Source of the DNA: MGBC163016 sp964518575
Lineage (GTDB): Bacteria > Actinomycetota > Coriobacteriia > Coriobacteriales > Eggerthellaceae
Reading direction: 5' to 3'
DNA length: 64,000 nt
Assembly: GCA_964518575.1 (NCBI GenBank)
Contig: CAZFGW010000008.1
Location: 5,908 to 69,907 of the forward strand
The notes beneath the pieces are model-generated. The model did not search any database. It had not been told where the DNA came from and saw only the letters and a program-made list of their open reading frames with translations. The position numbers and the translations under genes were made by a program. This document shows, piece after piece, positions 18,038 through 26,789 of this stretch (positions within the stretch are counted from its first letter, which is position 1; each line of letters opens with the position of its first letter).

Positions 18038-18400
18038 TAATATTGTTGATGCCAAGCATAATTGGTGTCCGAACAATTAGATTAAAATCATCATTTTCGG
18101 TCAAGTTAAAACGACCATCGCGCCGTCATCGGTTCTACGCTGGTATACGCCAATACGCCAGTGGAAGAAGGATCATGAATGGTCGAGAATAGTGAGTAAT
18201 TGTGAAGGTTGATTTAGCCAATCAAATATTATATGCAGAAATGCAGTGAAATATGAAAGCGAGAAATGCAGCGATGGACAATCTGATATGTGTCATATTG
18301 AGTCAAAGAGCTGACCCATCACTTTGTTGAAGATTATGACCAAATTAAAATAATAGGACTTCTTCTAATATATTTGTCGGCAAATAATATATTCGGCATA
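18038..18400. other. AT-rich gap between convergent genes of the island
   Basis: No gene is seen. It contains a short direct repeat TATACGCCAATACGCCA near 18142-18160. Otherwise it is AT-rich, with no clear terminator. Confidence 0.4.
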
Positions 18401-19609
18401 TCATTCTCTAATTAATGCTTTTCCAGGGTTGATAAAGTAACCTTTTGGACCATTGTAAGGATTAGCTGCCATAAATCCCTCGGGTGTATATGTTCCGATT
18501 CTTTCAGAAATGAATGGCTGCCCATCGTTGTTAGGGAAGCTCTGACTTTCGAATCGAATATCGGTAAGTGCTTTAGCTGAATCGCGAAGTGGTCCCGCTG
18601 CGTTACAAGGAAATCTTATAACTGGCGCAGTGGGCGCAACCAGCATACAAGGGACAAGATACTTGCTTTTTATTTGAACGAAATGACTGCAGTATAGAAT
18701 AGGATTGCTACTATTCGTTGTTTTACAGACATCTAGTAAAACGCCAGAGAAAGAGTGTTTCTTGTGCTTGCATAAGCCTTTGATTTCACATTCTGGATAT
18801 TCTGGTGGCATCACGATTGTTTCGTATGTATGTCTAACAATCAGTCCGTTTAGGGCACGGACATCTTTAGACGATTTTATCGGTTGGATTATCGGGTAGT
18901 CGTTATATCTGAATTTGTATATATCGGGATCGTAGAGAAGAACAGCTAGCTTTGGGGATAAAGGGCAATAAATCTGCAGACCACAATTACCCAACCCAGA
19001 GTTTCCGGGATAACCAATTTGCTCAAAAAAAGGATTGAACGGCACAATGGGAGCATCAGAGGTGATGAAACTCCGGGAAGTCTTGTTTTGGAGGAATATA
19101 GGTACTAGATCAAGAAAAAGCGGAAGCATGGATACTCCGTTACTCAAAGCGGTGTTTGCTTCAAAGTAGGGGTCGAGCAACGGATTGAAATCATCTATTT
19201 CTGCTGGGTTTATTTCAGGAAATCGGTCTTGCATATCGCGAATGAAAGCTTCTGATTGGAAGGATATTGCGCTTATCTGTTGACGAGTTCGCATGAGTGT
19301 AAAGCAAATGAAGCTGTAAAGATTCAAAAGATCTGATTCATCTATCTTGCTATTTTCGTCATTGGTAAAATCGCTGCTAAAGTCTGCAATTATTCTTCCA
19401 AGCGAAGCATTCCACTTTGACTCAAGATGCGAGATAACTTGTTCTTTCGAATCGTCATTGTCGTATAAATCAGGCTTGTACAGAATGCTCTTTATCGGAA
19501 CCCTTGAACGATAAAGTCTCTTCTGAAATAGGAAAATCGCTACGGTTTTATTGTCGTCTGAAAAGAAACGAAGATAGAACTGAGGAATGTAGTGCTGTCG
19601 TTTTCCCAT
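18401..19609 (-). CDS. DUF4238 domain protein
   Basis: 402 residues. The N-terminus MGKRQHYIPQFYLRFFS, with HYIPQFYLR at 6-14, is diagnostic of DUF4238, whose function is unknown. Further blocks include FICFTLMRTRQQ and FITSDAPIVPFNPF, the latter the usual DUF4238 position for a conserved D-x-P. No membrane segment. It starts 23 bp after the antitoxin on the same strand, with no visible ribosome-binding site, so it probably belongs to the toxin/antitoxin transcript. DUF4238 proteins are common in defence islands. Confidence 0.8.
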   Translation of the reverse strand: MGKRQHYIPQFYLRFFSDDNKTVAIFLFQKRLYRSRVPIKSILYKPDLYDNDDSKEQVISHLESKWNASLGRIIADFSSDFTNDENSKIDESDLLNLYSFICFTLMRTRQQISAISFQSEAFIRDMQDRFPEINPAEIDDFNPLLDPYFEANTALSNGVSMLPLFLDLVPIFLQNKTSRSFITSDAPIVPFNPFFEQIGYPGNSGLGNCGLQIYCPLSPKLAVLLYDPDIYKFRYNDYPIIQPIKSSKDVRALNGLIVRHTYETIVMPPEYPECEIKGLCKHKKHSFSGVLLDVCKTTNSSNPILYCSHFVQIKSKYLVPCMLVAPTAPVIRFPCNAAGPLRDSAKALTDIRFESQSFPNNDGQPFISERIGTYTPEGFMAANPYNGPKGYFINPGKALIRE

Positions 19610-19632
19610 TTGTTATAAACAGACAACGTCAA

Positions 19633-19929
19633 TTAGACAGTTGCGACGTCCAGCTTCAGACCGAAAGCCTTCACGACCTTTTGCACCGTATCAAATGACG
19701 GATTTCCTGTTGGTGAAAGCGCCTTATAAAGACCGTCGCGAGTAATGCCTGTTTCTTTCGCAAGTTGAGTCATTCCCTTTGCACGAGCGATATCTCCAAG
19801 AGCGGCAGCAATAACAGATGTATCGCCATCCTCTAGAGCCGCATTCAGGTATGCGGCGATATCGGCTTCCGTCTCAAGGTACTCGGATGCATCCCATTTC
19901 GTTGCTTTCTTCATCTTCGTTCCCATCAT
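19633..19929 (-). CDS. Addiction-module antidote (HigA/COG3636-like, HTH)
   Basis: 98 residues. The helix-turn-helix region is MTQLAKETGITRDGLYKALS, followed by GNPSFDTVQKVVKAFGLKL. This is the arrangement of antidotes paired with Gp49-like (HigB-type) killers. The start at 19929 overlaps the toxin stop as ATGA; inner ATGs at 19926 and 19914 are alternatives. It binds the toxin and represses the operon in known relatives. Confidence 0.88.
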   Translation of the reverse strand: MMGTKMKKATKWDASEYLETEADIAAYLNAALEDGDTSVIAAALGDIARAKGMTQLAKETGITRDGLYKALSPTGNPSFDTVQKVVKAFGLKLDVATV

Positions 19930-20222
19930 TCATATTCCTGATTCAGCTTCTTAGCTCGCGTAATGTCTCTCTGTTGCGAGGACTTATCCCCACCAATGAG
20001 AAGTAAAACGAGCTCGTTTCCTCTCAGTGCATAGTAGAGCCGATAACCCGGACCATAATCGATGCGCATCTCGAACACTCCATCGCCGATCGGTTTCGCG
20101 TCTCCGAAGTTCTCTGTAAGCGATAGACGTTGAATTCTCACGAGAATCCGAGCCAGTGCAGCGGCGTCCTTGAGCCGCTTGAGCCATTTCGCGAATTCAT
20201 CTGTCTGAACAACTTCAATCAT
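19926..20222 (-). CDS. Addiction-module toxin, RelE/HigB superfamily (Gp49-like)
   Basis: 98 residues. TDEFAKWLKRLKD, RIQRLSLTENFGDAKPIGDG and FEMRIDYGPGYRLYYALRG are the hallmarks of this killer family, whose members cleave mRNA on the ribosome. Gene order toxin then antidote is the rule for HigBA-like modules. The stop overlaps the antidote start by 4 bp. Confidence 0.9.
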   Translation of the reverse strand: MIEVVQTDEFAKWLKRLKDAAALARILVRIQRLSLTENFGDAKPIGDGVFEMRIDYGPGYRLYYALRGNELVLLLIGGDKSSQQRDITRAKKLNQEYE

Positions 20223-20772
20223 GAATAGATTGTATACTATGGTCTACAGCATGTCAATTTTTGGGAAAAATTCCCAGGTCAAAGCCACTGGCTCAAATTG
20301 AGCCTGTGGCTTGCTTTCTCAGAACATCTTAATCAGACCTTGATTATCTCCCCATGATGTATGCGTGAACTCACTTTGAACTCAATATGAACTCAGTGTT
20401 TTGCGTTTCCGCAGGTCTAGAAACTATTCCACTATGCGAAAAATATTCCTGAACTATTCTAGTGGGAATGATAGATGCACTATATGCGCTAGAGACTACC
20501 TGTTCAGTGTCTTGTAATTCAAGGCTCTTTTCATATTTCTGATGTAAAGATGATGCATCAGAGGGTCTCAGGGTGAGGAGATGCGGACTTAAAGCTAGAA
20601 AAAGGATAGAACCCGCCTTCCCTCCCCCCCCCCTAACTCTACAAAGTTGCTGTCCTCACACGGATCCAGGGCGTACTGTTCCAGGTGTCGCGATCCCACA
20701 TGACCTCGCAAAATATGCTATTATTACTGAAATATAATTCAGTGAAAAAATTTTCAGTTAAAAGGAGAAGCT
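20223..20772. other. Gap with island end, poly-C run and inverted repeats
   Basis: No gene is found in 550 bases. It holds the right copy of the guaA-end repeat (20461-20472), a run of ten C (20624-20633), and a cluster of ACTGAA/TTCAGT inverted repeats (20726-20757) just upstream of the ATPase gene that may be its operator. TATTATT near 20719 could be part of a promoter. Confidence 0.45.
20461..20472. repeat. Attachment-site-like repeat, right copy
   Basis: AGTGGGAATGAT, identical to the last 12 bases around the guaA stop at 16844. Together they bracket about 3.6 kb. Confidence 0.5.
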
Positions 20773-22146
20773 ATGTTTCATGGTCGCCAGAAAGAACTTG
20801 AGCTACTCCATGAGCAGTTTGCTTCCCGAGAAAAAGCAGCTGTACTTATTTACGGTAAGCGACGCGTCGGTAAATCAACACTGATCAGAGAAGCCGCGAA
20901 GAGCTTTCAGGGAACGGTTATATATCACCTGTGTGTAGAGAGTACGTTTGAGGGCAATCTTGATCTGTTGGCAAGGAGTGTGTCGCAAGCTCTCGGTTTA
21001 CCATTGATGAAGTTCGACACCCTCTTTGATCTCTTTGATTTCCTTAAGGCACATAGGAATCCCGTCCTTCTTGTAATTGACGAATATCAGTACTTTAAAA
21101 GCACTCTGCGTGGTAGGGAACTTGACTCTATGTTTCAGGCGATAATCGATACCATGCCAGATAACATCAAACTGGTTTTCTGCGGATCTTATATCACGAC
21201 GATGAGGGAACTGCTCGAACAGGATAACCCACTGTTCGGACGCTTTACCTCTATAGTCCATCTGAAAGAGATGGACTACCTTGATGCTCAGTTGTTCTAC
21301 CCAAGCCGTTCTGTACGGGATAAAATCGCTCTTTACTCGATCTTTGGTGGATCGCCCTATGTGCTTTCACAGCTCACTGGTAGGTCTTCCGTCGAGACAT
21401 ATATCAAGAATCTGCTCTTGCTAGACAATAGTATCCTGCGTTCACATATAGAAAATGTTGCGCTATCGGAGATTGGAAAGAGTTTCGACGTGCGCATTCT
21501 TGAGTATCTCGGCAACGGCAAGAAGAAGTACTCAGAGATTGCGTCTTTCCTTGGAACGGATAAGAACGGGTTGTTGGACAAACAACTTAAGCATCTCGTT
21601 TCCATGGAGACCATATGCAAGGAATCTCCTATCAATAAACGCGGGGACAGGCGCAAGCAGTTTTATTCAATAAGCGATAATCTTATGCGTTTTTATTTCG
21701 CATATATCTTCGCTAATGAAGAAAGTGTCGTTAGGTTGGGAGAGGATGCCTTCTTTAAGCAGCGTATAGCAAATACTCTCGATACATTTGTGTCGCTTAG
21801 ATTTGAGGTTATAGCCTTGCAGTACTTCGAACGTCTGGTGCGCCAAGGTCATCTGACGAATGTGGTGGACATGGGGTCATACTGGTACGATGACAGGGAG
21901 AGGCAGGTGAACGGGCAATTCGATTGCGCTTTGAAGCGGTCGGATGGATACGAGATATTCGAAGTCAAATACTACAAAAAGCCGATGTCTCGAAATGAGT
22001 GTTTGGCTGAAATCGACCAGGTGAAACGAATCGAGGAATTGCACGTTTCAAGCGTGGGTTTCGTTTGCTCCTCCGGATTCGACTTCGAGGATCAGAGTTT
22101 TCAATTGATAACAGGCGATGACTTGTATTCGATGCTCAGTCTTTAG
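20773..22146 (+). CDS. Archaeal-type ATPase with DUF234-like nuclease domain
   Basis: 457 residues. The Walker A motif GKRRVGKST is at 28-36 and Walker B VLLVIDEYQYF near 98-108, typical of the STAND-like archaeal ATPase family. A winged helix (about 240-300) follows. The C-terminal DUF234 region contains FDCALKRSDGYEIFEVKYYK, a D-x(n)-E-x-K arrangement like PD-(D/E)XK nucleases. These proteins occur widely in bacteria and archaea; the role is unknown, with defence or mobile-element control suggested. A strong AAAAGGAG site precedes the ATG. Confidence 0.82.
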   Translation: MFHGRQKELELLHEQFASREKAAVLIYGKRRVGKSTLIREAAKSFQGTVIYHLCVESTFEGNLDLLARSVSQALGLPLMKFDTLFDLFDFLKAHRNPVLLVIDEYQYFKSTLRGRELDSMFQAIIDTMPDNIKLVFCGSYITTMRELLEQDNPLFGRFTSIVHLKEMDYLDAQLFYPSRSVRDKIALYSIFGGSPYVLSQLTGRSSVETYIKNLLLLDNSILRSHIENVALSEIGKSFDVRILEYLGNGKKKYSEIASFLGTDKNGLLDKQLKHLVSMETICKESPINKRGDRRKQFYSISDNLMRFYFAYIFANEESVVRLGEDAFFKQRIANTLDTFVSLRFEVIALQYFERLVRQGHLTNVVDMGSYWYDDRERQVNGQFDCALKRSDGYEIFEVKYYKKPMSRNECLAEIDQVKRIEELHVSSVGFVCSSGFDFEDQSFQLITGDDLYSMLSL

Positions 22147-22342
22147 CGGAGAGGGAACGCAAGGGATGGTACTCTCGGCTTAACCGCCCTCGTCCATCCT
22201 CGTCTTCCTTATTTCGTTTCCCTTTTGCTCGGGCATTCATGATTAATAAGCGCTACGATGGATACGCCTGCATGAACGAAGAAAACGAGCTCGTTGTCTC
22301 AGGAAAGGATCACGTAGTCCATGAATAATTCTAATTGTCAGA

Positions 22343-22363
22343 ACACAGGGGACGGTTCTGTGT
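22343..22363. repeat. REP-like palindrome A
   Basis: ACACAG (22343-22348), GGGACGGTT, CTGTGT (22358-22363). It is inverted relative to copy B at 22502; the two flank the RAYT start fragment. Confidence 0.75.
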
Positions 22364-22364
22364 G

Positions 22365-22455
22365 CTAGCAGTTGCAAGAAACGTTGTTTGTTTACTCCAC
22401 GAAGGATCATATGGTAGATATTGCTCGAAGCCAACTTGCGTGCTGATCGTGGCAT
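22365..22455 (-). pseudogene. RAYT (REP-associated Y1 transposase), N-terminal fragment
   Basis: From ATG 22455 on the minus strand: MPRSARKLASSNIYHMILRG then VNKQRFLQLL. This is the standard N-terminus of IS200-like REP-associated tyrosine transposases. After about 30 residues it runs straight into REP palindrome A, and the remaining protein (including the HUH motif and catalytic Tyr) is missing. Confidence 0.7.
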
Positions 22456-22501
22456 ACATTCCGTTTATGAAAAGCTGGAAACATCCATCACTATCCATAA
22501 C

Positions 22502-22522
22502 ACACAGAACCGTCCCCTGTGT
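22502..22522. repeat. REP-like palindrome B
   Basis: ACACAG (22502-22507), AACCGTCCC, CTGTGT (22517-22522), the reverse complement of copy A. The stretch just left of it (22444-22500) is similar to 25370-25420. Confidence 0.75.
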
Positions 22523-22755
22523 TGCCCTGTCCATAGAATCAATCCCCGGTATTTCTCCGAGCAAACCGGGAAGTGATTATGTTGTTATCCCTGTTCTTTG
22601 TAGGATCTGAAATCATCTCCGCCCTGTGTCATAATTTCTCTCAGAAGAGTTATGGCGGCGATAATCGGTTATTTCAACAGATAATGCTCTATATCCCAAT
22701 TAGTTTATGGAAGCATCTTTTGATGCGCGAGATAGTAGGAAAAAGGATATAAAAA

Positions 22756-24405
22756 ATGACTGCTTATTCTCGAGATTCCGATTTCAAATCTGACAGTATT
22801 CTTTCTGCTAGCAAAAAGAATCATAAAAACGATCTAGATCAACAAAGAATAGGTAGCTCAAGGAAGAGGGATATCTTATTTCCAACTCATCACAAGACTT
22901 ACGCCGACTTCATGAACGAGCTTACTCAAGACGATGTTTTAGAAGGTCTCCTATCTAATGGAATGTTCTCTGATAAGATTCCTCCGATATTATCTAGTCG
23001 ATCCTTTTTTGAATATCGCTCAAAAAAGGTAGGACTGCCGAGAAATGGATGGAAAGGTTGGATAACTTTTAGATACTTACGAAACAATAACGAATATAGA
23101 GAGTACGGAATACCAAATCCTTTTTCGTACGAACTACTAGTAAGGCATATTTCTGAACATTGGGACAAAATCAAGGATATCTTAAGACGCAATACAGAGA
23201 ATATGTCTTATCGTGTAAGTCGAATTCATCCTCGCAAGATTGCGGGTTCGAACGCCATTTTTGAAATGAATTATAAAAATTGGCGGGTCGATTCCGATCC
23301 TATCCCAGCTGTTCTTATGGGAAGGCGTTATGTTGTGAGGTGTGATATATCAAAGTGTTTTCCTAGCATTTATACACATGCTATCGATTGGGCTATTGAC
23401 GGTAGAGAAATTGCGAAGCAAAACAAACATAATGGCATAAAAACATGGGCAAGCATTTTGGATGATCGAGCCGCAGCGACGCGTAATGGAGAAACGCACG
23501 GGCTTCTGATTGGACCTCATTCATCCAATCTACTCTCAGAACTACTTCTGACTGATATCGATAAAAAACTTTATTTGCAGGGCTTCCGGTTTATAAGAAA
23601 CATCGACGATTACGAGTGCTATGTCGATACGATCCACGATGCCGAATTATTTATCGTAGAACTCGGAAAGTGCCTATCGGAATATCGCTTGTCTTTAAAT
23701 CAATCAAAAACAGAAGTACTTGAGTTACCAATGGCTGTATCTCAAAGCTGGGTTAGGTCTTTGAAGAATTATCGTTTTGGAGCAGAACCAATTTCCTATA
23801 AGGAGGCACAGTCATTTCTGGATCATACTATCGAAACTATGGAAAAGGCAGATAATCTATCTGTCTTGCTATATGCATTTAGAATGCTTTCAGGCTTTAC
23901 GTTAAAGTCCGCTGCGAAAAGGTACTATATGGATATGGGGGCGCATTTAGCCTGTCTTTATCCTTACCTTACACCGCATCTTGAAAAGGTGCTGATTCTT
24001 CCAACAGATATGGATGTTGATAGAATCAGGCTTCTATCGGAGACCTTGTACTGTAAAGCAATTTCTACGCGCGATTATCTTACCGCATGTTATGCGATAT
24101 ATTTCGCACTAAGATATAGATTCGATTTGAGCGTATTGACCGGAGAGGATGTCTTAGTATCAAATGATTGTCTATTGAAGTTATTCGCGTTTCTTTATTC
24201 AAAAGAAAGAGGAAACAAAACACTGCGAGACGCATTAAGGAGGGATGCCAGGGGTCTACAGGGCGAAGACTTCGATCGTAACTGGTTATTTGCGTATCAT
24301 GCTCTACCTACGGAGGATTTACCAAAGGGGGATTGGCGCGAAATAAAGAAAGCTGGAGTAAGGTTCGTAGACATGAGTTTGCCGCGAAACGCTTGTGATT
24401 CTTAG
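22756..24405 (+). CDS. Reverse transcriptase of the defence-associated (Abi/DRT-like) kind
   Basis: 549 residues. RT motifs: EYGIPNPFSYELL (116-128), motif A RCDISKCFPSIY with Asp197, GLLIGPHSSNLLSELLL (249-265), motif C RNIDDYECYV with Asp284-Asp285, and SLNQSKTEVLELP. Motif C is IDD instead of the usual YADD, but both aspartates are kept. The last 200 residues are predicted helical with no known domain, like the helical C-termini of AbiK and unknown-group RTs. No maturase, Cas1 or retron partner is visible. AT-rich composition and neighbours point to a phage-defence RT. I cannot assign the DRT/UG class by eye. Confidence 0.8.
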   Translation: MTAYSRDSDFKSDSILSASKKNHKNDLDQQRIGSSRKRDILFPTHHKTYADFMNELTQDDVLEGLLSNGMFSDKIPPILSSRSFFEYRSKKVGLPRNGWKGWITFRYLRNNNEYREYGIPNPFSYELLVRHISEHWDKIKDILRRNTENMSYRVSRIHPRKIAGSNAIFEMNYKNWRVDSDPIPAVLMGRRYVVRCDISKCFPSIYTHAIDWAIDGREIAKQNKHNGIKTWASILDDRAAATRNGETHGLLIGPHSSNLLSELLLTDIDKKLYLQGFRFIRNIDDYECYVDTIHDAELFIVELGKCLSEYRLSLNQSKTEVLELPMAVSQSWVRSLKNYRFGAEPISYKEAQSFLDHTIETMEKADNLSVLLYAFRMLSGFTLKSAAKRYYMDMGAHLACLYPYLTPHLEKVLILPTDMDVDRIRLLSETLYCKAISTRDYLTACYAIYFALRYRFDLSVLTGEDVLVSNDCLLKLFAFLYSKERGNKTLRDALRRDARGLQGEDFDRNWLFAYHALPTEDLPKGDWREIKKAGVRFVDMSLPRNACDS

Positions 24406-24629
24406 ATTCATTTTTTGGCGAAAAGGGCGCATGCGGGTAGAGGATATAGTATTGTTTTCCGGTAGTCCATCTCTTCTGACTCAGTCTCATAATTCAAGAG
24501 GGTAGAAACGCCTGACACAGGACGCGGATCGAGTCAGGCGTCATGTAAGTGAGGTGCTATTTTCTAAAACCACGTCGATACAAAAGCAGCGATGCTATGA
24601 CATGGAAAGCACGATAACTCTCTGAAACT

Positions 24630-25329
24630 GACATCTATCATGTAATCGCGAAAGAAGCTGGCAGACGCATCCTGTTTGAAGGCGTTGTGGATCTCGCTTT
24701 CTTTTCCTAGAAACGTTTCAAAATGGCAAGGAGAATACGATGCGGCGCTGTTCGCATGGTGTCTGATGGATGGTCATGTTCATTTGCTGATTAAGTCGTA
24801 AAAGGATGTCCTTGTTTGCCTCATGCTGTCGCTGTGCATTTCTTATACGCTTCTTCAATACACCCTTGTCGAAAGCGATGCACAGCTTATGGAGACCGTC
24901 CTCTGTGTCGTCCTGAGGCCCCTATTAGCTGGAATTCTACGTGCGAACGATTATGAATGGAGCAGTTTCAGAAGCTATTTGCAAGATCTTATAGACCAGG
25001 GCATGCAGATGACGGCGAATGTCTTTGGTGGGAAACGAAACTTCATGGAACTTCACCATGAAAGCAGTGACGAACAAGCGCATCACAAATTTGCAACCTT
25101 CAACGGCAAACTCGATATCAAGTGTCGTGCATTGGCAGATAGCGAAGCGGCAGACCATCACTTGTTGCTTTTACGAAAAGACAGTGCAGGTTTCATTGCA
25201 ATGTCATCAAAAGAGAATAGGAACAAAGCGATAAGGAGACTGGGAGCAACCGATTTATTGATAAAGCAAATAGAAAGATTCGCAGGGATAGACCGTGGAA
25301 CAATCCAAGAGCGTCTCTCAGAAATCTGA
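24630..25329 (+). pseudogene. RAYT/IS200-like Y1 transposase, decayed copy
   Basis: Three reading-frame pieces belong together. The first is DIYHVIAKEAGRRILFEGVV (from 24630), ending in a stop. The second is AALFAWCLMDGHVHLLIK (near 24747-24800), with the HUH motif HVH, also ending in a stop. The third is a long piece (24823-25329) with NDYEWSSFRSYL and the C-terminal IKQIERFAGIDRGTIQERL. The order and motifs are those of REP-associated tyrosine transposases. Stops and frameshifts make it inactive. REP-like units C and D lie just downstream. Confidence 0.72.
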
Positions 25330-25419
25330 CATGATACCTGCCCTCTGTCATACCCCTTGCGTGTTGATCGTGGCACAAATTCTCTTTATGAAAAGCCGAA
25401 AACATTTAGCACTACCCTA

Positions 25420-25443
25420 ACACATAGAACCCTCCTTTGCGTT
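25420..25443. repeat. REP-like palindrome C (degenerate)
   Basis: ACACATAGAACCCTCCTTTG and following bases. A mutated version of palindrome B, in the same orientation. Confidence 0.55.
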
Positions 25444-25459
25444 ACGTTTTACCGCCCTA

Positions 25460-25482
25460 ACACACGGAACCGTCTCCTGTGT
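25460..25482. repeat. REP-like palindrome D
   Basis: ACACACGGAACCGTCTCCTG then TGT. Close to palindrome B; it ends only 16 bases before the first possible start codon of the radical SAM gene. Confidence 0.65.
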
Positions 25483-25498
25483 AACGCTGTAATTTTGC

Positions 25499-26779
25499 TT
25501 GCTGACCCTGATACCATGCTCTACGCTAGATGTCGCCAACAGAAACATCGCGCAATACATCAAGTTCGAGATCGCTTCCGGGGCAGAATGGAAGTATCAT
25601 TCTTGTACGAAGAAAATAGCGAGGACGACATTGCCTTTAGACAATTCGGTATATGGTTTATTGGTCAGCATCGATGAACCCAAAAAAATTGGCATCATCG
25701 ATGCTGATCTTCTTGACCATGGAACAAGACACCCAAACCTGGCGCTTATGAAAATCAGTTCATTTTGCCGTGCTCACAATCATCGTCCCAAACTCGTTTT
25801 GAGCTTGGATGAGATTGAATCTTATGATTACTTATTTATGTCCTGTGTCTTCTCTTTTACTCATATCGATCCCAAACTTCTCTCTTTGCCAAACATTGCA
25901 ATAGGAGGCACCGGGATCGACCCAGACGGTGAAATCAATCTTCCATTTTGCGTGGAACACTCAAAACCTGATTATTCCCTTTATGAAGAATGGGTCAATT
26001 CTCAGATTGAAGCCGGAGTAAAAAGATCTAAAGTTGCAGACTATCTCGATTATTCGATAGGCTTTCTTACCCGTGGCTGCTTTCGAAAATGCAGTTTCTG
26101 TGTAAACAGAAAATATGATTACGCATTTGCCCATTCCCCTATCAGCGAGTTTGTTGACGAAAGACGACCTTATATCTATTTATGGGATGACAATTTCCTG
26201 GCTTACAAAAATTGGGACAGACTCCTAGACGACCTCATAGACACGGGGAAACCATTTCAATTTAGACAGGGACTCGACATACGACTTATGACAAAGGCCA
26301 AGGCTGAAAAGCTAGCCTCTGTCAAATACCATGGCGACTTTATTTTCGCTTTTGACCACATCGAAGATCGTAAATTGATCGAAAAGAAGCTGAAGCTTTG
26401 GAGGGAAACCACGCTTCGCGGGACACGCTTATATGTTCTCTGCGCTTTTGATTCTCAAGACGAGCAAGATATAACCAACACTTTTGAGAGAATCGCAATT
26501 TTAATGAAATACTCTTGTCTCCCGTATATTATGAGATACGAAGACTATGAGAGAAGTGCGTTAAGATCTCTCTATATCAGTATTGCAAGATGGTGCAATC
26601 AGCCGCAGTTTTTTAAGAAGATGTCATTCAGACAGTTTTGCGAGGCATGTCAGCACTATCACAAAACAGAAGGAACATACTGTGCTGCTTATCGCAGTAT
26701 GAAAGAATTCGCAGACGAGCACCCTGATATAGCAGACAAGTACTTCGACCTTCGCTATGAGGATTTGAAGCAGTATTAA
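25499..26779 (+). CDS. Radical SAM protein, first gene of a five-gene operon
   Basis: 426 residues from ATG 25499. The [4Fe-4S] motif is GCFRKCSFC (Cys194, Cys198, Cys201; CxxxCxxC). An N-terminal Rossmann-like part begins around KIGIIDADLLDHGTRHPNLA (62-82), resembling the cobalamin-binding half of class B radical SAM proteins. IYLWDDNFLA and FRQGLDIRLMTKAKA continue the barrel. The product reaction is unknown. The first 60 residues look unlike the family, and REP units lie just upstream, so the true start may be a downstream TTG near 25661 or the 5' end may be damaged. The next gene is 10 bp away. Confidence 0.75.
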   Translation: MLTLIPCSTLDVANRNIAQYIKFEIASGAEWKYHSCTKKIARTTLPLDNSVYGLLVSIDEPKKIGIIDADLLDHGTRHPNLALMKISSFCRAHNHRPKLVLSLDEIESYDYLFMSCVFSFTHIDPKLLSLPNIAIGGTGIDPDGEINLPFCVEHSKPDYSLYEEWVNSQIEAGVKRSKVADYLDYSIGFLTRGCFRKCSFCVNRKYDYAFAHSPISEFVDERRPYIYLWDDNFLAYKNWDRLLDDLIDTGKPFQFRQGLDIRLMTKAKAEKLASVKYHGDFIFAFDHIEDRKLIEKKLKLWRETTLRGTRLYVLCAFDSQDEQDITNTFERIAILMKYSCLPYIMRYEDYERSALRSLYISIARWCNQPQFFKKMSFRQFCEACQHYHKTEGTYCAAYRSMKEFADEHPDIADKYFDLRYEDLKQY

Positions 26780-26789
26780 GGGGGACACA

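Larger units (their letters stand above)
22147..22755. other. Gap with REP-like palindromes and a RAYT start fragment
   Basis: This stretch carries two 21-bp palindromes (22343 and 22502) around a truncated transposase start on the minus strand. To the right, 22610-22755, there is no gene. A short hairpin GCATC-TTTT-GATGC (near 22713) sits about 40 bases ahead of the reverse transcriptase start. A retron-like RNA was considered but not supported. Confidence 0.5.

Noticed and set aside
22228..22317. Short plus-strand frame MINKRYDGYACMNEENELVV and onward
   Set aside because: Only 29 codons with no ribosome-binding site or known match; possibly a relic but not supportable as a gene.
22610..22755. 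Retron-type non-coding RNA upstream of the reverse transcriptase
   Set aside because: Only a small GCATC/GATGC hairpin is visible; no msr/msd-like long inverted repeats, and the RT motifs are not retron-like (no VTG or NAxxH seen).
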